Positions 28,166 to 36,260 of a stretch of DNA of 64,000 nucleotides are shown in pieces. The notes beneath the pieces were generated by a model. That model was given only the letters and a program-made list of their open reading frames with translations. It was not told the origin of the DNA and did no database searches. The translations under genes were made by a program, and so were the position numbers. Source of the stretch: Marinomonas sp. CT5. Lineage in GTDB: Bacteria > Pseudomonadota > Gammaproteobacteria > Pseudomonadales > Marinomonadaceae. The stretch lies in NCBI RefSeq assembly GCF_018336975.1, contig NZ_CP025572.1, forward strand, positions 833,174 through 897,173. The letters are read 5' to 3'. Within the stretch, counting starts at the first letter, position 1, and the number at the start of each line of letters is the position of its first letter.

Positions 28166-28193
28166 AATAAGCGCCGAGAGAATGGCGCTTATT
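28166..28193 (-). terminator. Terminator of the prp operon
   Basis: AATAAGCGCC (28166-28175) and GGCGCTTATT (28184-28193) form a perfect 10-base stem. On the minus strand it runs into TTTTTCTTT, 18 bases after the prpD stop. Confidence 0.88.
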
Positions 28194-28211
28194 TGCAAGA
28201 AAAGTCTGGTT

Positions 28212-29699
28212 TTACGCGATAACAAATAAATCCATAAAGCGATTCACCGGGGTATTTTCTAGGTTTTTTTGATCTTTACAAAGAGTGAAAATTTGTTGGC
28301 ACTGACGGTTCGGGAAACGGGTTGCCAAGTTATTTTTAAACTTCTGCTCCAACAAAGGAATACCTTCTTCGCGACGACGACGGTGTCCGACAGGATATTC
28401 CACCACCACTTCTTCTGTGCTCGTGCCATCCTTGAAAAAGACTTGCAGTGCGTTGGCGATAGAGCGCTTATCAGCTTCTAAATACTCGGCGGTAAAGCGT
28501 TTATCCTCGACAATTTCCATCTTATCCCGCAACTCATCAATGATGGGGTTGGCGGCATGGAAGTCATCTTCATAATGTTCAGCGACCAAGTTACCAAACG
28601 CCAAAGGCACAGCGGCCATGTATTGCAAACAATGGTCGCGGTCGGCGGCATTCGCCAATGGACCAGACTTGGAAATAATGCGAATGGCTGATTCGTGGGT
28701 ACGAATCACTATCTTGTCTATCTCAGCTAAACGATCTTTCACCAATGGGTGCAATGTCACCGCGGCTTCTGCGGCGGTTTGAGCATGGAATTCTGCTGGG
28801 AATGAGATCTTAAAGAGCACATTTTCCATGACATAAGTGCCATAACCTTGCGAGAAGGAAAATTGGCATTGATCGTCAGGTTTGATGGCTTGGTCTTTAT
28901 TGGTCTTTGAGAAAGACACATCATAAAAACCCCACTGATCAGCTGTCAGCACGCCAGGGATTCCCATTTCACCACGCATGGACATATCTGCCAAACGAAC
29001 CGCGCGGGAGGTTGCATCCCCCGCCGCCCAAGACTTACGAGAGCCAGCATTGGGGGCATGACGATAAGTACGTAGAGCGGAGCCATCGACCCAAGCTTGT
29101 GAGATGGCCGCCATGATTTGTTCTCTGTCGCCGCCCATCATCTTCGTCACCACGGCAACCGAGGCAACGCGTACCAATAACACATGGCACAGCCCCACCC
29201 GGTTAAAGGAGTTTTCTAAGGCAATAACGCCTTGGATTTCATGGGCCATGACCATGGCTTCTAAGACTTCTCGCATGGTCATTGGACTGTCGCCGTTTGA
29301 CAGTCGAACTTGAGATAAATGATCTGCGACCGCCAAAATGCCACCTAGGTTATCAGAAGGGTGTCCCCATTCAGCCGCCAACCAAGTGTCGTTGTAATCC
29401 AGCCAGCGAATAATACAGCCGATGTCCCAAGCGGCTTTGACAGGATCAAGAGAAAGGGAAGTCCCTGGAACACGAGCACCATTTGGCACCACTGTCCCTT
29501 GTACTATTGGGCCAAGGTGTTTGGTACATTCTGGAAAACGCAGGGCGAGCAAACCACACCCCAAGGTGTCCATTAAACAGTTACGAGCCGTATCTAAGGC
29601 TTCTTGGCTTTCTACTTTAAAGTTCAACACATAATCCGCGATGTCTTGGATAACTTGGTCGTAATCGGGGCGGTTGTTTAAATCTACGTTGGCACTCAT
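28212..29699 (-). CDS. prpD: 2-methylcitrate dehydratase PrpD
   Basis: A 495-residue MmgE/PrpD-family enzyme that dehydrates 2-methylcitrate to 2-methyl-cis-aconitate, the third step of the methylcitrate cycle for propionyl-CoA. It is cofactor-free, unlike the iron-sulfur AcnD/PrpF alternative, which is absent here. Family segments are visible: [20 protein letters not shown] (about 38-57), [20 protein letters not shown] (near 98-117), [19 protein letters not shown] and [20 protein letters not shown]. Length is close to E. coli PrpD (483). It is the last gene of the GntR-prpB-prpC-prpD operon, with a good AAGGAAA ribosome site, 37 bases after prpC. Confidence 0.93.
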   Translation of the reverse strand: MSANVDLNNRPDYDQVIQDIADYVLNFKVESQEALDTARNCLMDTLGCGLLALRFPECTKHLGPIVQGTVVPNGARVPGTSLSLDPVKAAWDIGCIIRWLDYNDTWLAAEWGHPSDNLGGILAVADHLSQVRLSNGDSPMTMREVLEAMVMAHEIQGVIALENSFNRVGLCHVLLVRVASVAVVTKMMGGDREQIMAAISQAWVDGSALRTYRHAPNAGSRKSWAAGDATSRAVRLADMSMRGEMGIPGVLTADQWGFYDVSFSKTNKDQAIKPDDQCQFSFSQGYGTYVMENVLFKISFPAEFHAQTAAEAAVTLHPLVKDRLAEIDKIVIRTHESAIRIISKSGPLANAADRDHCLQYMAAVPLAFGNLVAEHYEDDFHAANPIIDELRDKMEIVEDKRFTAEYLEADKRSIANALQVFFKDGTSTEEVVVEYPVGHRRRREEGIPLLEQKFKNNLATRFPNRQCQQIFTLCKDQKNLENTPVNRFMDLFVIA

Positions 29700-29736
29700 T
29701 TCTTTTCCTTAATCGTGAAAGTTGGCGGATTCTGGG

Positions 29737-30876
29737 TTAATGGCGGTCGTCGATATCGACCCACTCAGAATGGTCTGGTCCGATGTAATCTGCGCTGGGG
29801 CGAATAATGCGATTGTTGGCGCGCTGTTCCATAACGTGAGCCGCCCAGCCTGTGACGCGGGAACAGACAAAAATCGGCGTAAATAACTTGGTGGGAATGC
29901 CCATAAATCGATAGGCGCTGGCGTGGAAAAAGTCCGCGTTACAAAAGAGTTTTTTCTCGCGCCACATGACTTCTTCACAGCGCTCTGATACGGCATACAA
30001 ATGATCGTCGCCTACATCTTCGCTGAGTTTTCTCGACCATTTTTTGATGATGTCGTTACGCGGGTCTCGTTCACTGTAAATGGCATGCCCAAAGCCCATA
30101 ACTTTTTCTTTATTGGCAAGTTTTTGCATCAAAGCCGCTTCGGCTTCGTCAGGGGTTTTCCATGGTTCAATCATGTCCATCGCCGCTTCGTTGGCACCGC
30201 CATGAAGCGGACCTCGTAAGCTGCCAATACCACCAGTGATACAGGAAAACATATCGGACAAGGTAGAAGCGCAGACGCGAGCGGTGAAGGTAGAGGCGTT
30301 GAATTCATGCTCGGCATAAAGAATCAAAGACGCATTCATTACTTGGGTATGCAGCGCACTGGGTTCTTTGTCGTGCAGCATGGTTAGGAAATGACCAGCC
30401 AACGACGGTACGTTGGCATTGTGTGTATTAACACGCACGCCATCGTGGGTGAAACGATACCAATACACCACCATAGCCGGAAGTGTGGCAAGCAAACGGT
30501 CTGCGCTGTGAAGGGCAAGGGAAGGTTGCTTTTCAAAAGGCAGCTCTGGTTCAAGGTTGCCTAAAAATGAGCAGCCAGTGCGCATGACATCCATGGGGTG
30601 AGCGCTAGCAGGAATCAGTTCTAAAACGGCTTTTAATTCTTCTGGCAGACTACGTAAACTCATTAATCTTTGTTCGTAATCATGCAATTCTGTACGGTTG
30701 GGTAATTTGCCGTACAGTAACAGGTAAGCCACTTCTTCAAAGCTGGCTTTGTCTGCCAAGACATCTATATCGTAACCACGATAGGTTAATCCGGAGGCTG
30801 CTTTGCCAACGGTACAGAGTGCGGTTTCACCTGCGCTTTGGCCGCGTAGACCAGCGCCAGAAAGTACTTTAGCCAT
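29737..30876 (-). CDS. prpC: 2-methylcitrate synthase PrpC
   Basis: A 379-residue citrate-synthase-family enzyme that condenses propionyl-CoA with oxaloacetate. Catalytic motifs: ASAHPMDVMRTGCSFLGN (first histidine, near 90), GSLRGPLHGGANEAAMDMI (second histidine, near 220) and KVMGFGHAIYSERDPRN (near 260), with an aspartate in KKLFCNADFFHASAYRFMG. The short length and operon context separate it from the housekeeping citrate synthase (about 430 residues). It sits between prpB and prpD, with ribosome site GGAGTAGGA. It may also act on acetyl-CoA at low rate, as known for the family. Confidence 0.93.
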   Translation of the reverse strand: MAKVLSGAGLRGQSAGETALCTVGKAASGLTYRGYDIDVLADKASFEEVAYLLLYGKLPNRTELHDYEQRLMSLRSLPEELKAVLELIPASAHPMDVMRTGCSFLGNLEPELPFEKQPSLALHSADRLLATLPAMVVYWYRFTHDGVRVNTHNANVPSLAGHFLTMLHDKEPSALHTQVMNASLILYAEHEFNASTFTARVCASTLSDMFSCITGGIGSLRGPLHGGANEAAMDMIEPWKTPDEAEAALMQKLANKEKVMGFGHAIYSERDPRNDIIKKWSRKLSEDVGDDHLYAVSERCEEVMWREKKLFCNADFFHASAYRFMGIPTKLFTPIFVCSRVTGWAAHVMEQRANNRIIRPSADYIGPDHSEWVDIDDRH

Positions 30877-30957
30877 TTTCCTACTCCATTTTGTTATTGT
30901 TTAGAGAAGTGCTTTGCTGTTTTTGTGTTCTGATTTTGGGATTCTTATTTTAGGCTC

Positions 30958-31836
30958 TTATTTCTTAGAAAAGAGCACGTCTAGTTTGTCTTCGTATTCA
31001 TGGTAGTTGAGAAACTCGTAAAGCTCGTTACGGGTTTGCATTGTGTCGATCACATTGCGCTGGTGGCCATCGTTTAATAGGTGTTGATAGACGTTCAAAG
31101 CGGCTTTGTTCATGGCGCGAAAAGCGCTTAGCGGATACAACACCAAACCCACCCCGACGCTGGCTAATTCCTCTTTGCTAAAGAGTGGTGTGGCGCCAAA
31201 TTCAGTGATGTTGGCCAATACGGGAACCTTCACCGCGTCGACAAATTCTTGGTATTGCTCTAGGGTGATCATGGCCTCTGGGAAAATCATATCGGCACCC
31301 GCTTCAACACAAGCGATGGCTCGTTCTATGGCGGATTCCATCCCTTCCACGGCCAAAGCGTCGGTTCGTGCCATGATGACAAAGTTGTCATCGACACGAG
31401 CGTCGACACAAGCTTTGATGCGATCGACCATTTCCTCTTGGCTGACAATGGCTTTGTTTGGGCGGTGTCCGCAGCGCTTTTGTTGTACTTGGTCTTCAAT
31501 ATGCACCGCTGCCGCGCCCGCTTTTTCCATTTGTTGAATAGTGCGGGAAATATTAAAAGCGCCACCAAAGCCCGTATCGATATCCACTAATAATGGTAAA
31601 TTCGAAGCGGAAGTAATACGCCGCACATCCTCTAAAACATCGTGTAAATCTGTCATGCCAAGATCGGGCAAGCCATAGGAAGCGTTGGCAACGCCGCCGC
31701 CAGACAAGTAAATGGCGTGATGTCCCGTTTGTTCCGCCATCATAGCGCAATAAGCGTTTACGGCTCCGACAACCTGCAAGGGTGAGTGGCTAGTAACGGC
31801 TTGTCTAAAACGGGCGCCTGCTGAAAGTATTGTCAT
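30958..31836 (-). CDS. prpB: Methylisocitrate lyase PrpB
   Basis: A 292-residue isocitrate-lyase-superfamily TIM barrel that splits 2-methylisocitrate into pyruvate and succinate, the last step of the cycle. The catalytic loop is KRCGH (residues 120-124, Cys122), preceded by VHIEDQVQQ. Metal-site aspartates are in [12 protein letters not shown], and [12 protein letters not shown] and [13 protein letters not shown] match the family. Length agrees with E. coli PrpB (296). It is the first enzyme gene after the GntR regulator (gap 32 bases), with a strong GAGAGGA ribosome site. Confidence 0.94.
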   Translation of the reverse strand: MTILSAGARFRQAVTSHSPLQVVGAVNAYCAMMAEQTGHHAIYLSGGGVANASYGLPDLGMTDLHDVLEDVRRITSASNLPLLVDIDTGFGGAFNISRTIQQMEKAGAAAVHIEDQVQQKRCGHRPNKAIVSQEEMVDRIKACVDARVDDNFVIMARTDALAVEGMESAIERAIACVEAGADMIFPEAMITLEQYQEFVDAVKVPVLANITEFGATPLFSKEELASVGVGLVLYPLSAFRAMNKAALNVYQHLLNDGHQRNVIDTMQTRNELYEFLNYHEYEDKLDVLFSKK

Positions 31837-31868
31837 TGTTTTCCTCTCTTTAGAAGCGGTTCATTTCA

Positions 31869-32558
31869 TTAACTATGAGAAGCGAGGGCTGAATGTTCCA
31901 TCGCTTGCTTGAGTAACCGGCTCGCGCGGCTGATATGGCGGCGCATAAGGAGTTCGGCGAGATCTCCTTCGTGATTGGCAATGGCATCGAGAATGGCTCT
32001 ATGCTCCCGCAAGGCTTGACGTGGGTCACTGCGTTGATCGGCGGTATGACGTCGATACATGCGGATCACTGCGTACAATTCTTCTGTTAATAAGCGAATA
32101 AGTTTGCTGTTGCCGCTGGCGTGGATAATGCGCAAGTGGAAGTCATCATTGCCGCCTTGCTGTACATAATGTTCGTCTTGGTTGGCATCCAGATGGGCTT
32201 GGTGCTTGTCGAGTAAGGTGTAGAGTTTGCTTACTTCATCTGATGACATGGTACTTGCCACTAAGCGCGCCGCCATGCCTTCTAGTGCTTCGCGCATGGT
32301 GAAGGTATCGAGCATGTCTTGAATGTTTAGCTCAATAACGCGAGCACCCACGTTTGCCGTGCGTGTGACCAGACCAAGTCCTTCTAGCTTTACTATGGCT
32401 TCTCTTAATGGGCCACGAGACACGCCGTATTGTTTGGCCAGTTCAGGCTCAGAAATTTTGCTGCCTTGTGGGATATCGCCTTGCACTATGGCGTTGCTTA
32501 GCTGCTGAGCAATGTCTTCAGATAGCGTGGCAGATTTGATTGAAATTAGATTGTTCAT
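31869..32558 (-). CDS. GntR/FadR-family regulator of the prp operon
   Basis: A 229-residue regulator with an N-terminal GntR winged helix (about 10-75; SKISEPELAKQYGVSRGPLR) and a C-terminal all-helical FCD ligand-binding domain (about 90-220; TMREALEGMAARLVA, then a histidine set in DDFHLRIIHASGN). It is the first gene of the prp operon and probably represses it until a cycle intermediate such as 2-methylcitrate binds. This is the GntR-type solution, distinct from the sigma-54 PrpR of enterobacteria. Two ATTGT(C/T)GACAAT palindromes directly upstream are the expected operators, suggesting autoregulation. The ribosome site is weak. Confidence 0.88.
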   Translation of the reverse strand: MNNLISIKSATLSEDIAQQLSNAIVQGDIPQGSKISEPELAKQYGVSRGPLREAIVKLEGLGLVTRTANVGARVIELNIQDMLDTFTMREALEGMAARLVASTMSSDEVSKLYTLLDKHQAHLDANQDEHYVQQGGNDDFHLRIIHASGNSKLIRLLTEELYAVIRMYRRHTADQRSDPRQALREHRAILDAIANHEGDLAELLMRRHISRASRLLKQAMEHSALASHS

Positions 32559-32576
32559 AAAAGGTCAGGCGGCTAA

Positions 32577-32588
32577 ATTGTTGACAAT
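32577..32588. promoter_or_regulatory. GntR operator O1 (prp side)
   Basis: ATTGTTGACAAT, a near-perfect palindrome 19 bases before the regulator's start codon. It differs by one base from the copy at 32630-32641 and fits the TTGTCNACAA type recognised by FadR-subfamily GntR proteins. Confidence 0.7.
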
Positions 32589-32629
32589 ATTGCTAGTTAT
32601 AGTCGTATTTTTTGGTGATATCAAGTCAT

Positions 32630-32641
32630 ATTGTCGACAAT
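32630..32641. promoter_or_regulatory. GntR operator O2 (prp side)
   Basis: ATTGTCGACAAT, a perfect palindrome. Its centre is 53 bases from that of the first copy, about five helical turns, so two bound dimers would lie on the same face of the DNA. Confidence 0.75.
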
Positions 32642-32817
32642 TTTCTATTTTTTTATCTCATCCTTTAGTCGTATTTGAAAGCGCTCTGATAGTCTTTTGA
32701 ATCACTAACATTGTGTTTATTAAGTGATTTTTTAATTTAATTGCAGGGAAACGCTGGGTTGAGTGTTAAAAACTGATACAGTCGAGAACATGATTTAAAA
32801 AATGACTTTGGCCGTGA

Positions 32818-32827
32818 GTGTCGACAA
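32818..32827. promoter_or_regulatory. Partial GntR operator O3 (small-gene side)
   Basis: GTGTCGACAA matches the TTGTCGACAA core at nine of ten positions and lies 63 bases before the 86-residue gene, suggesting that gene shares the regulator. Confidence 0.5.
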
Positions 32828-32889
32828 TTGTCTGAATAGATGTATTCGCTAGCCGATGTTTAGAGCAGCCCAATCTATAGGGGAAAATT

Positions 32890-33150
32890 ATGAAAAAAAT
32901 AAAGAACGAAGCGGCGTTAAGCAAAAAAGCCATTCAAGTGGGCGAGAACTACGCACTAAAACGCGGCTATGCAGGATTTTCTCCGACCATGTCGGCTAAT
33001 GAAAAAACGGAAGCGATATATCGTTTGCTGGTGTTGGATAAGCTAGTGGTTGCTTTGCCAGCAGACAAAGAAGATTTGCCAAGTATGAAACACAAGCTAG
33101 CATTGTGGATTCAAAAGTTACTGCCAAAAGATGATCCCTTGCTAAAATAA
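32890..33150 (+). CDS. Small conserved protein, DUF5062-like
   Basis: An 86-residue soluble protein (MKKIKNEAALSKKAIQVGEN) with basic N and C termini and a predicted helical core, no membrane segment and no cysteines. From memory it resembles the DUF5062 family of marine gammaproteobacteria (motifs YALKRGYAGF, AIYRLLVLDKL and HKLALWIQKLLPKD); no search was possible. The function is unknown. It is divergent from the prp operon and has a partial GntR operator upstream, so it may be co-regulated with propionate metabolism. CTTGGGG/CCCCAAG arms at 33174-33201 could form a weak terminator. Confidence 0.7.
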   Translation: MKKIKNEAALSKKAIQVGENYALKRGYAGFSPTMSANEKTEAIYRLLVLDKLVVALPADKEDLPSMKHKLALWIQKLLPKDDPLLK

Positions 33151-33466
33151 TCCCTCTCAAATCCTACAATAGACTTGGGGATTTCATCCAACACCCCCAA
33201 GATTCTGCCTCATCGGGATAGTCAGTTATGGCTATCTCGAACTCGTCTCTATTCATCACTTCTCTTATCTTCTTGCAAATGTATTTATCTATTGACCAAG
33301 AGAACATTCTTGTCCAACGCATTCTCTTTATTTTTTCTTGTAAGAAGTAATGCCTGTTATGTATTCATTCCTAGACTTTCGCTCAGTACTTTATTTATAA
33401 AATGTTATAACGTAACATGTTTGTTTTGATGTGGTTCCTGCGCATGTATTTTAAGAGGGTATTGGT
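33151..33466. other. Intergenic region upstream of the DUF1826 gene
   Basis: A 316-base spacer. The first 50 bases hold the weak CTTGGGG/CCCCAAG hairpin, and 33400-33422 is a Zur-like box. An 84-codon frame inside (33175-33429) is serine/leucine-rich, lacks a ribosome site and crosses the Zur box, so it is not called a gene. Confidence 0.5.
33400..33422. promoter_or_regulatory. Candidate Zur box
   Basis: The core TGTTATAACGTAACA (33403-33417) matches the gammaproteobacterial Zur motif TGTTATA-N-TATAACA at all but two positions, with AT-rich flanks. It is 45 bases before the TTG start of the DUF1826 gene, a family known from Zur regulons. Confidence 0.7.
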
Positions 33467-34201
33467 TTGAAGTTGGATCTTAGTGTACAAAAAATGCCTC
33501 AATCGGTTGATTTAAATAGTGTACGTTTCAATTTTATTGATGCAGAAAAAGTTGGCCAAGATAGTTCAGAAGATAAGCCACAACTAATGGCTGTGGTCAA
33601 ATCAGCTTATCAAGATGTGTTTGCTGATATCTACCAAGACAGTATTAGCATGGTGATTTGGCAAAGAAAGCTCGATTTATTAACCCAATATGCTGAGTCC
33701 GTTATGACTTCGTCACCGAATTTTGCTTTCACATCTCAAGGTAACTTAGAGCAGCTTAAGACTTCACTCACTAAGCTTCTGCCCGATGCTGAGCATAAAG
33801 ATGCGTTCGTGGAGGATGTTATGCTACTGGTCGACATGTTTGCTTGTTTATTTGATCTAAAAGAAGTGGGGCTGCGCCTTAATGTTTTATCCAGTGCTAT
33901 GTGTCCACGTTTTCATGTTGACAAAATTCCCTGCCGATTAATATCGACCTATGCTGGAAGTGGCAGCGAATGGTTACATGAGGCTCATGTAACAAGGGAT
34001 AAGTTGGGATTGGGCGGAAAAGTGTCTGATTATAATAGTGGCTTAAAGGAAAGAGGCATTATTAATCAATTAAATGCAGGAGATGTGGCTTTGATGAAGG
34101 GAGACGAATGGCCAACATCATTGGGTCGCGGGGTAGTGCATCGTTCGCCTTCGGCCAGCCCCGAACGTAAGCGATTGTTTTTGAGCTTGGACATGATCTA
34201 A
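33467..34201 (+). CDS. DUF1826 family protein, predicted zinc-starvation gene
   Basis: A 244-residue cytosolic protein starting with TTG behind AGAGGG (33454-33459). The conserved C-terminal half has a cupin-like set of metal-ligand candidates: AMCPRFHVDKIPCRLISTYA, EWLHEAHVTR, then GDVALMKGDEWP and GVVHRSPSASPERKR. This is the DUF1826 family, which in many proteobacteria lies in Zur-controlled clusters with COG0523 GTPase metallochaperones and is thought to help under zinc shortage. The precise reaction is not known. A Zur-like box upstream supports the assignment. It converges on the SDR at 34239; GCGCT/AGCGC in the 37-base gap may form a small hairpin. Confidence 0.8.
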   Translation: MKLDLSVQKMPQSVDLNSVRFNFIDAEKVGQDSSEDKPQLMAVVKSAYQDVFADIYQDSISMVIWQRKLDLLTQYAESVMTSSPNFAFTSQGNLEQLKTSLTKLLPDAEHKDAFVEDVMLLVDMFACLFDLKEVGLRLNVLSSAMCPRFHVDKIPCRLISTYAGSGSEWLHEAHVTRDKLGLGGKVSDYNSGLKERGIINQLNAGDVALMKGDEWPTSLGRGVVHRSPSASPERKRLFLSLDMI

Positions 34202-34238
34202 CTTATTATTTAGCGCTTCCTTAGCGCCATTTGAAGCC

Positions 34239-34964
34239 TTACCACTCGATTGTTTGGTTGTTCCAATCAAGGTACGCGGCTTTATTGTCCATGGTGATGT
34301 TTGTCATGATGGACAACAGCTGTGTAGCTACAAACTCGGCACTGAATAGTTTGTCTTTTGGAACAGAACGCTGGAACGGTTTAGAAAGCGGCGTGTCAGT
34401 TGTTCCAGGGTGAAAGGCGATGAGTTTGACGTTCTTTGCTCTTCTGGCGTATTCAATTGAACTGGTTTGCACCAGCATATTAAGTGCTGCTTTAGAGGCT
34501 CGATAACTGTACCAACCGCCTGTTTTATTGTCTGAAATACTGCCAATTCGAGCGCTGAATAACGCCACTTGAGTGGCCTCTTTACCCTGTAATATTGGTA
34601 TGAGCCTACTTAACCAAAGCATGGGGACTATGGTGTTGCTATGGAAAATAGCCTCCATTTGAGAGGCTTTCATCTCTTCTAACTTTCTTTCGGGCATCAT
34701 GCTTTCATTGTGCAAGATGCCATTACAAATCAATACCTTGTTGATCTTACCTGCGTAGGGCATCAAGTCATTAATAATCTGCTGAATACTTTCTTCTGTG
34801 TAATCCGAGGTTAGCCATTGAGTCTTTGTGGTGTTTGCCGTGCTTAAAGTGCTTCGGGTAACGGCAAAGACGCCAAGGCAATTTTGGTCAGCTTCGAATT
34901 GTTGAATAGCGGCTTGGGCAATAGCGCTGCTTGCGCCAATGACCAACGCATAGAAAGAGGGCAT
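34239..34964 (-). CDS. SDR-family oxidoreductase, C-factor (CsgA)-like
   Basis: A 241-residue short-chain dehydrogenase. The glycine-rich nucleotide site is atypical (VIGASSAIAQAA, about 8-19) and the catalytic YxxxK is in GGWYSYRASKAALNML, after the serine in VALFSARIGSISD. Members related to C-factor/CsgA of Myxococcus and to fungal reductases share this form; the substrate is undefined. The next minus-strand genes, upstream in transcription order, encode a DCC-family thiol protein and a DUF3429 membrane protein; gaps of 35 and 81 bases allow one operon. Such genes sometimes accompany photolyases in marine bacteria, but none is present here. Confidence 0.75.
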   Translation of the reverse strand: MPSFYALVIGASSAIAQAAIQQFEADQNCLGVFAVTRSTLSTANTTKTQWLTSDYTEESIQQIINDLMPYAGKINKVLICNGILHNESMMPERKLEEMKASQMEAIFHSNTIVPMLWLSRLIPILQGKEATQVALFSARIGSISDNKTGGWYSYRASKAALNMLVQTSSIEYARRAKNVKLIAFHPGTTDTPLSKPFQRSVPKDKLFSAEFVATQLLSIMTNITMDNKAAYLDWNNQTIEW

Positions 34965-34999
34965 GTTAAGACTCCACGAATAAGCATTAATCAGTTGGG

Positions 35000-35392
35000 T
35001 TACAGATCACAACGATCTTTTAAGCAAGATTCGCAGCGTGGTTTTCCTGTTATGAAGGCGGATATCGGGTGACGGTATCGTGCGAAAAAACTATAGCCTA
35101 AATCTGCAAACACACGAATGACTGGCCAGCGTAGAACTTGCATCCATTTGTGTTTGCCAACCAATTTCCAAGCGAGACAAGTGACATCCAAGCCTTTAAT
35201 TATGGTGCCATCGTCCAGTTGTCCATGCAGTAAGCGATCCGCTTCAATAGGGTCAATGTGTGGATAACGCTTAGCAAAATCCTCTGCATGAATGTCTTCA
35301 AGTTGCAGCTGGTTTTGTTTGTCGAGCTGGTAAAGTGTCTGCATTTCCGCCGCACAAAGTGGGCAGTGGCCATCATAAAATACGGTAAGCAT
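35000..35392 (-). CDS. DCC-family (DUF393) thiol-disulfide oxidoreductase-like protein
   Basis: A 130-residue protein of the DCC family. The defining N-terminal motif is D7-G-H-C10-P-L-C13 in VFYDGHCPLC, followed by AAEMQTLYQLDKQNQ. The C terminus adds a second cysteine set (CESCLKDRC). Members have a thioredoxin-like fold and are presumed redox proteins, but the substrate is unknown. It lies 35 bases before the SDR and about 80 after the DUF3429 gene, probably one transcription unit. Confidence 0.82.
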   Translation of the reverse strand: MLTVFYDGHCPLCAAEMQTLYQLDKQNQLQLEDIHAEDFAKRYPHIDPIEADRLLHGQLDDGTIIKGLDVTCLAWKLVGKHKWMQVLRWPVIRVFADLGYSFFARYRHPISAFITGKPRCESCLKDRCDL

Positions 35393-35473
35393 GTATCATT
35401 ACTCTATTAAGTGAGTGTTGAGTAATGATACGTATGAATAGGTGAAATAGATCAGTCTGAAGTGCTCTGCAAC

Positions 35474-35917
35474 TCAATAATGAGGGTAAAGCACAAGCAA
35501 GTGCATAATGGACGTAGCAGATGTTAAGCCAAAGTTTAGTGATGTGTAGAAAGGTTTTTGATTGTTAGCTTGCTTTAACCAACGCGCATCAATCCAGAAG
35601 ATGCTTATTAGGCTAAGTAGCAAAAGAACAACGGATAGTTCTGGTGTTTTTAGCAGCAAGGAAAACCAAGCAAGAAATACCATTACGAAAGAGCAGATAA
35701 GCAGTTTAGCGCCATTACGACTTTCAGGTAATTCTATTAATCTTCCCCAGATGGTCCCACCAAGAAAGCTAAGGATAACCGCACCATAGGCAGCAAATAG
35801 CGTGACACCTGACTTACCAAGGAAAGTGTCATTGGCTAAATTTAGATAGGTAGCAAATAGAAATGGAAAAATACCTAATATCGCTAATGCAGATACTACT
35901 GCCTTATAAGAGCGCAT
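35474..35917 (-). CDS. DUF3429 family membrane protein
   Basis: A 147-residue inner-membrane protein with four or five hydrophobic helices (AVVSALAILGIFPFLFATY; FAAYGAVILSFLGGTIWG; LLICSFVMVFLAWFSLLL; VVLLLLSLISIFWI). The GAVILSFLGGTIWG segment is the DUF3429 signature. The start at 35917 was chosen because AAAGG lies about 8 bases upstream; an upstream start at 35962 adds an unlikely leader. The function is unknown. It is the first gene of the apparent DUF3429-DCC-SDR unit. Confidence 0.75.
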   Translation of the reverse strand: MRSYKAVVSALAILGIFPFLFATYLNLANDTFLGKSGVTLFAAYGAVILSFLGGTIWGRLIELPESRNGAKLLICSFVMVFLAWFSLLLKTPELSVVLLLLSLISIFWIDARWLKQANNQKPFYTSLNFGLTSATSIMHLLVLYPHY

Positions 35918-36260
35918 GCCTTTACCTTTAAAAAATACTATGTACACGAAATGTGAAAACAATACGAATTATCTAATAAAATAGACTTTAAAACATCACT
36001 TTTCTTCCTCTTTTTGCACTATTTTTGTGCTTCAAAGTGTAAATTTTTTGTTATGTACATTTGGTATGTACAAGTACTTATTGCTTTACCTGAAATTTGT
36101 CTCAGGGTGAGTTGGATGGACTTATTTACAGCTTGGGTGGAATCGCCATTGAGCGAAATAGGGTCAACGAGTACAATGAGCGGCTATTATTACTTGAACA
36201 TAATGCCTGATTGGTTTTTATGGCCTCATTAACAAATTTTTGCTTAAGGTGTGTTTAGAA
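35918..36260. other. Intergenic region upstream of glyQS
   Basis: A 343-base spacer between divergent genes. It is AT-rich, with a dyad at 36055-36071 (below). No T-box motif, tRNA-like structure or convincing reading frame was seen. Confidence 0.5.
36055..36071. promoter_or_regulatory. Operator-like palindrome upstream of glyQS
   Basis: GTACAT and ATGTAC are separated by five bases. The arms are perfect and the element is about 190 bases before the glyQS start. It could bind a dimeric regulator of either divergent gene; no family is recognised. Confidence 0.35.

Larger units (their letters stand above)
32559..32889. other. Divergent regulatory region between the prp operon and the small gene
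   Basis: This 331-base spacer separates the minus-strand prp operon from the plus-strand 86-residue gene. It holds two full GntR-type palindromes near the prp side, one partial copy near the other gene, and an AT-rich middle. No reading frame or RNA gene was seen. Confidence 0.6.

Noticed and set aside
28907..29634. Several plus-strand frames inside prpD
   Set aside because: All are antisense to a well-supported enzyme gene.
33175..33429. An 84-codon plus-strand frame between the DUF5062-like gene and DUF1826
   Set aside because: No ribosome site, serine/leucine-rich random-looking product, and it runs across the Zur-like box.
36014..36232. A 72-codon frame upstream of glyQS
   Set aside because: It covers the AT-rich promoter region and the palindrome, has no ribosome site, and its product has no family features.
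35963..36260. Considered a T-box leader for glyQS
   Set aside because: No T-box consensus or terminator/antiterminator pair; T-boxes are also not expected in this class.
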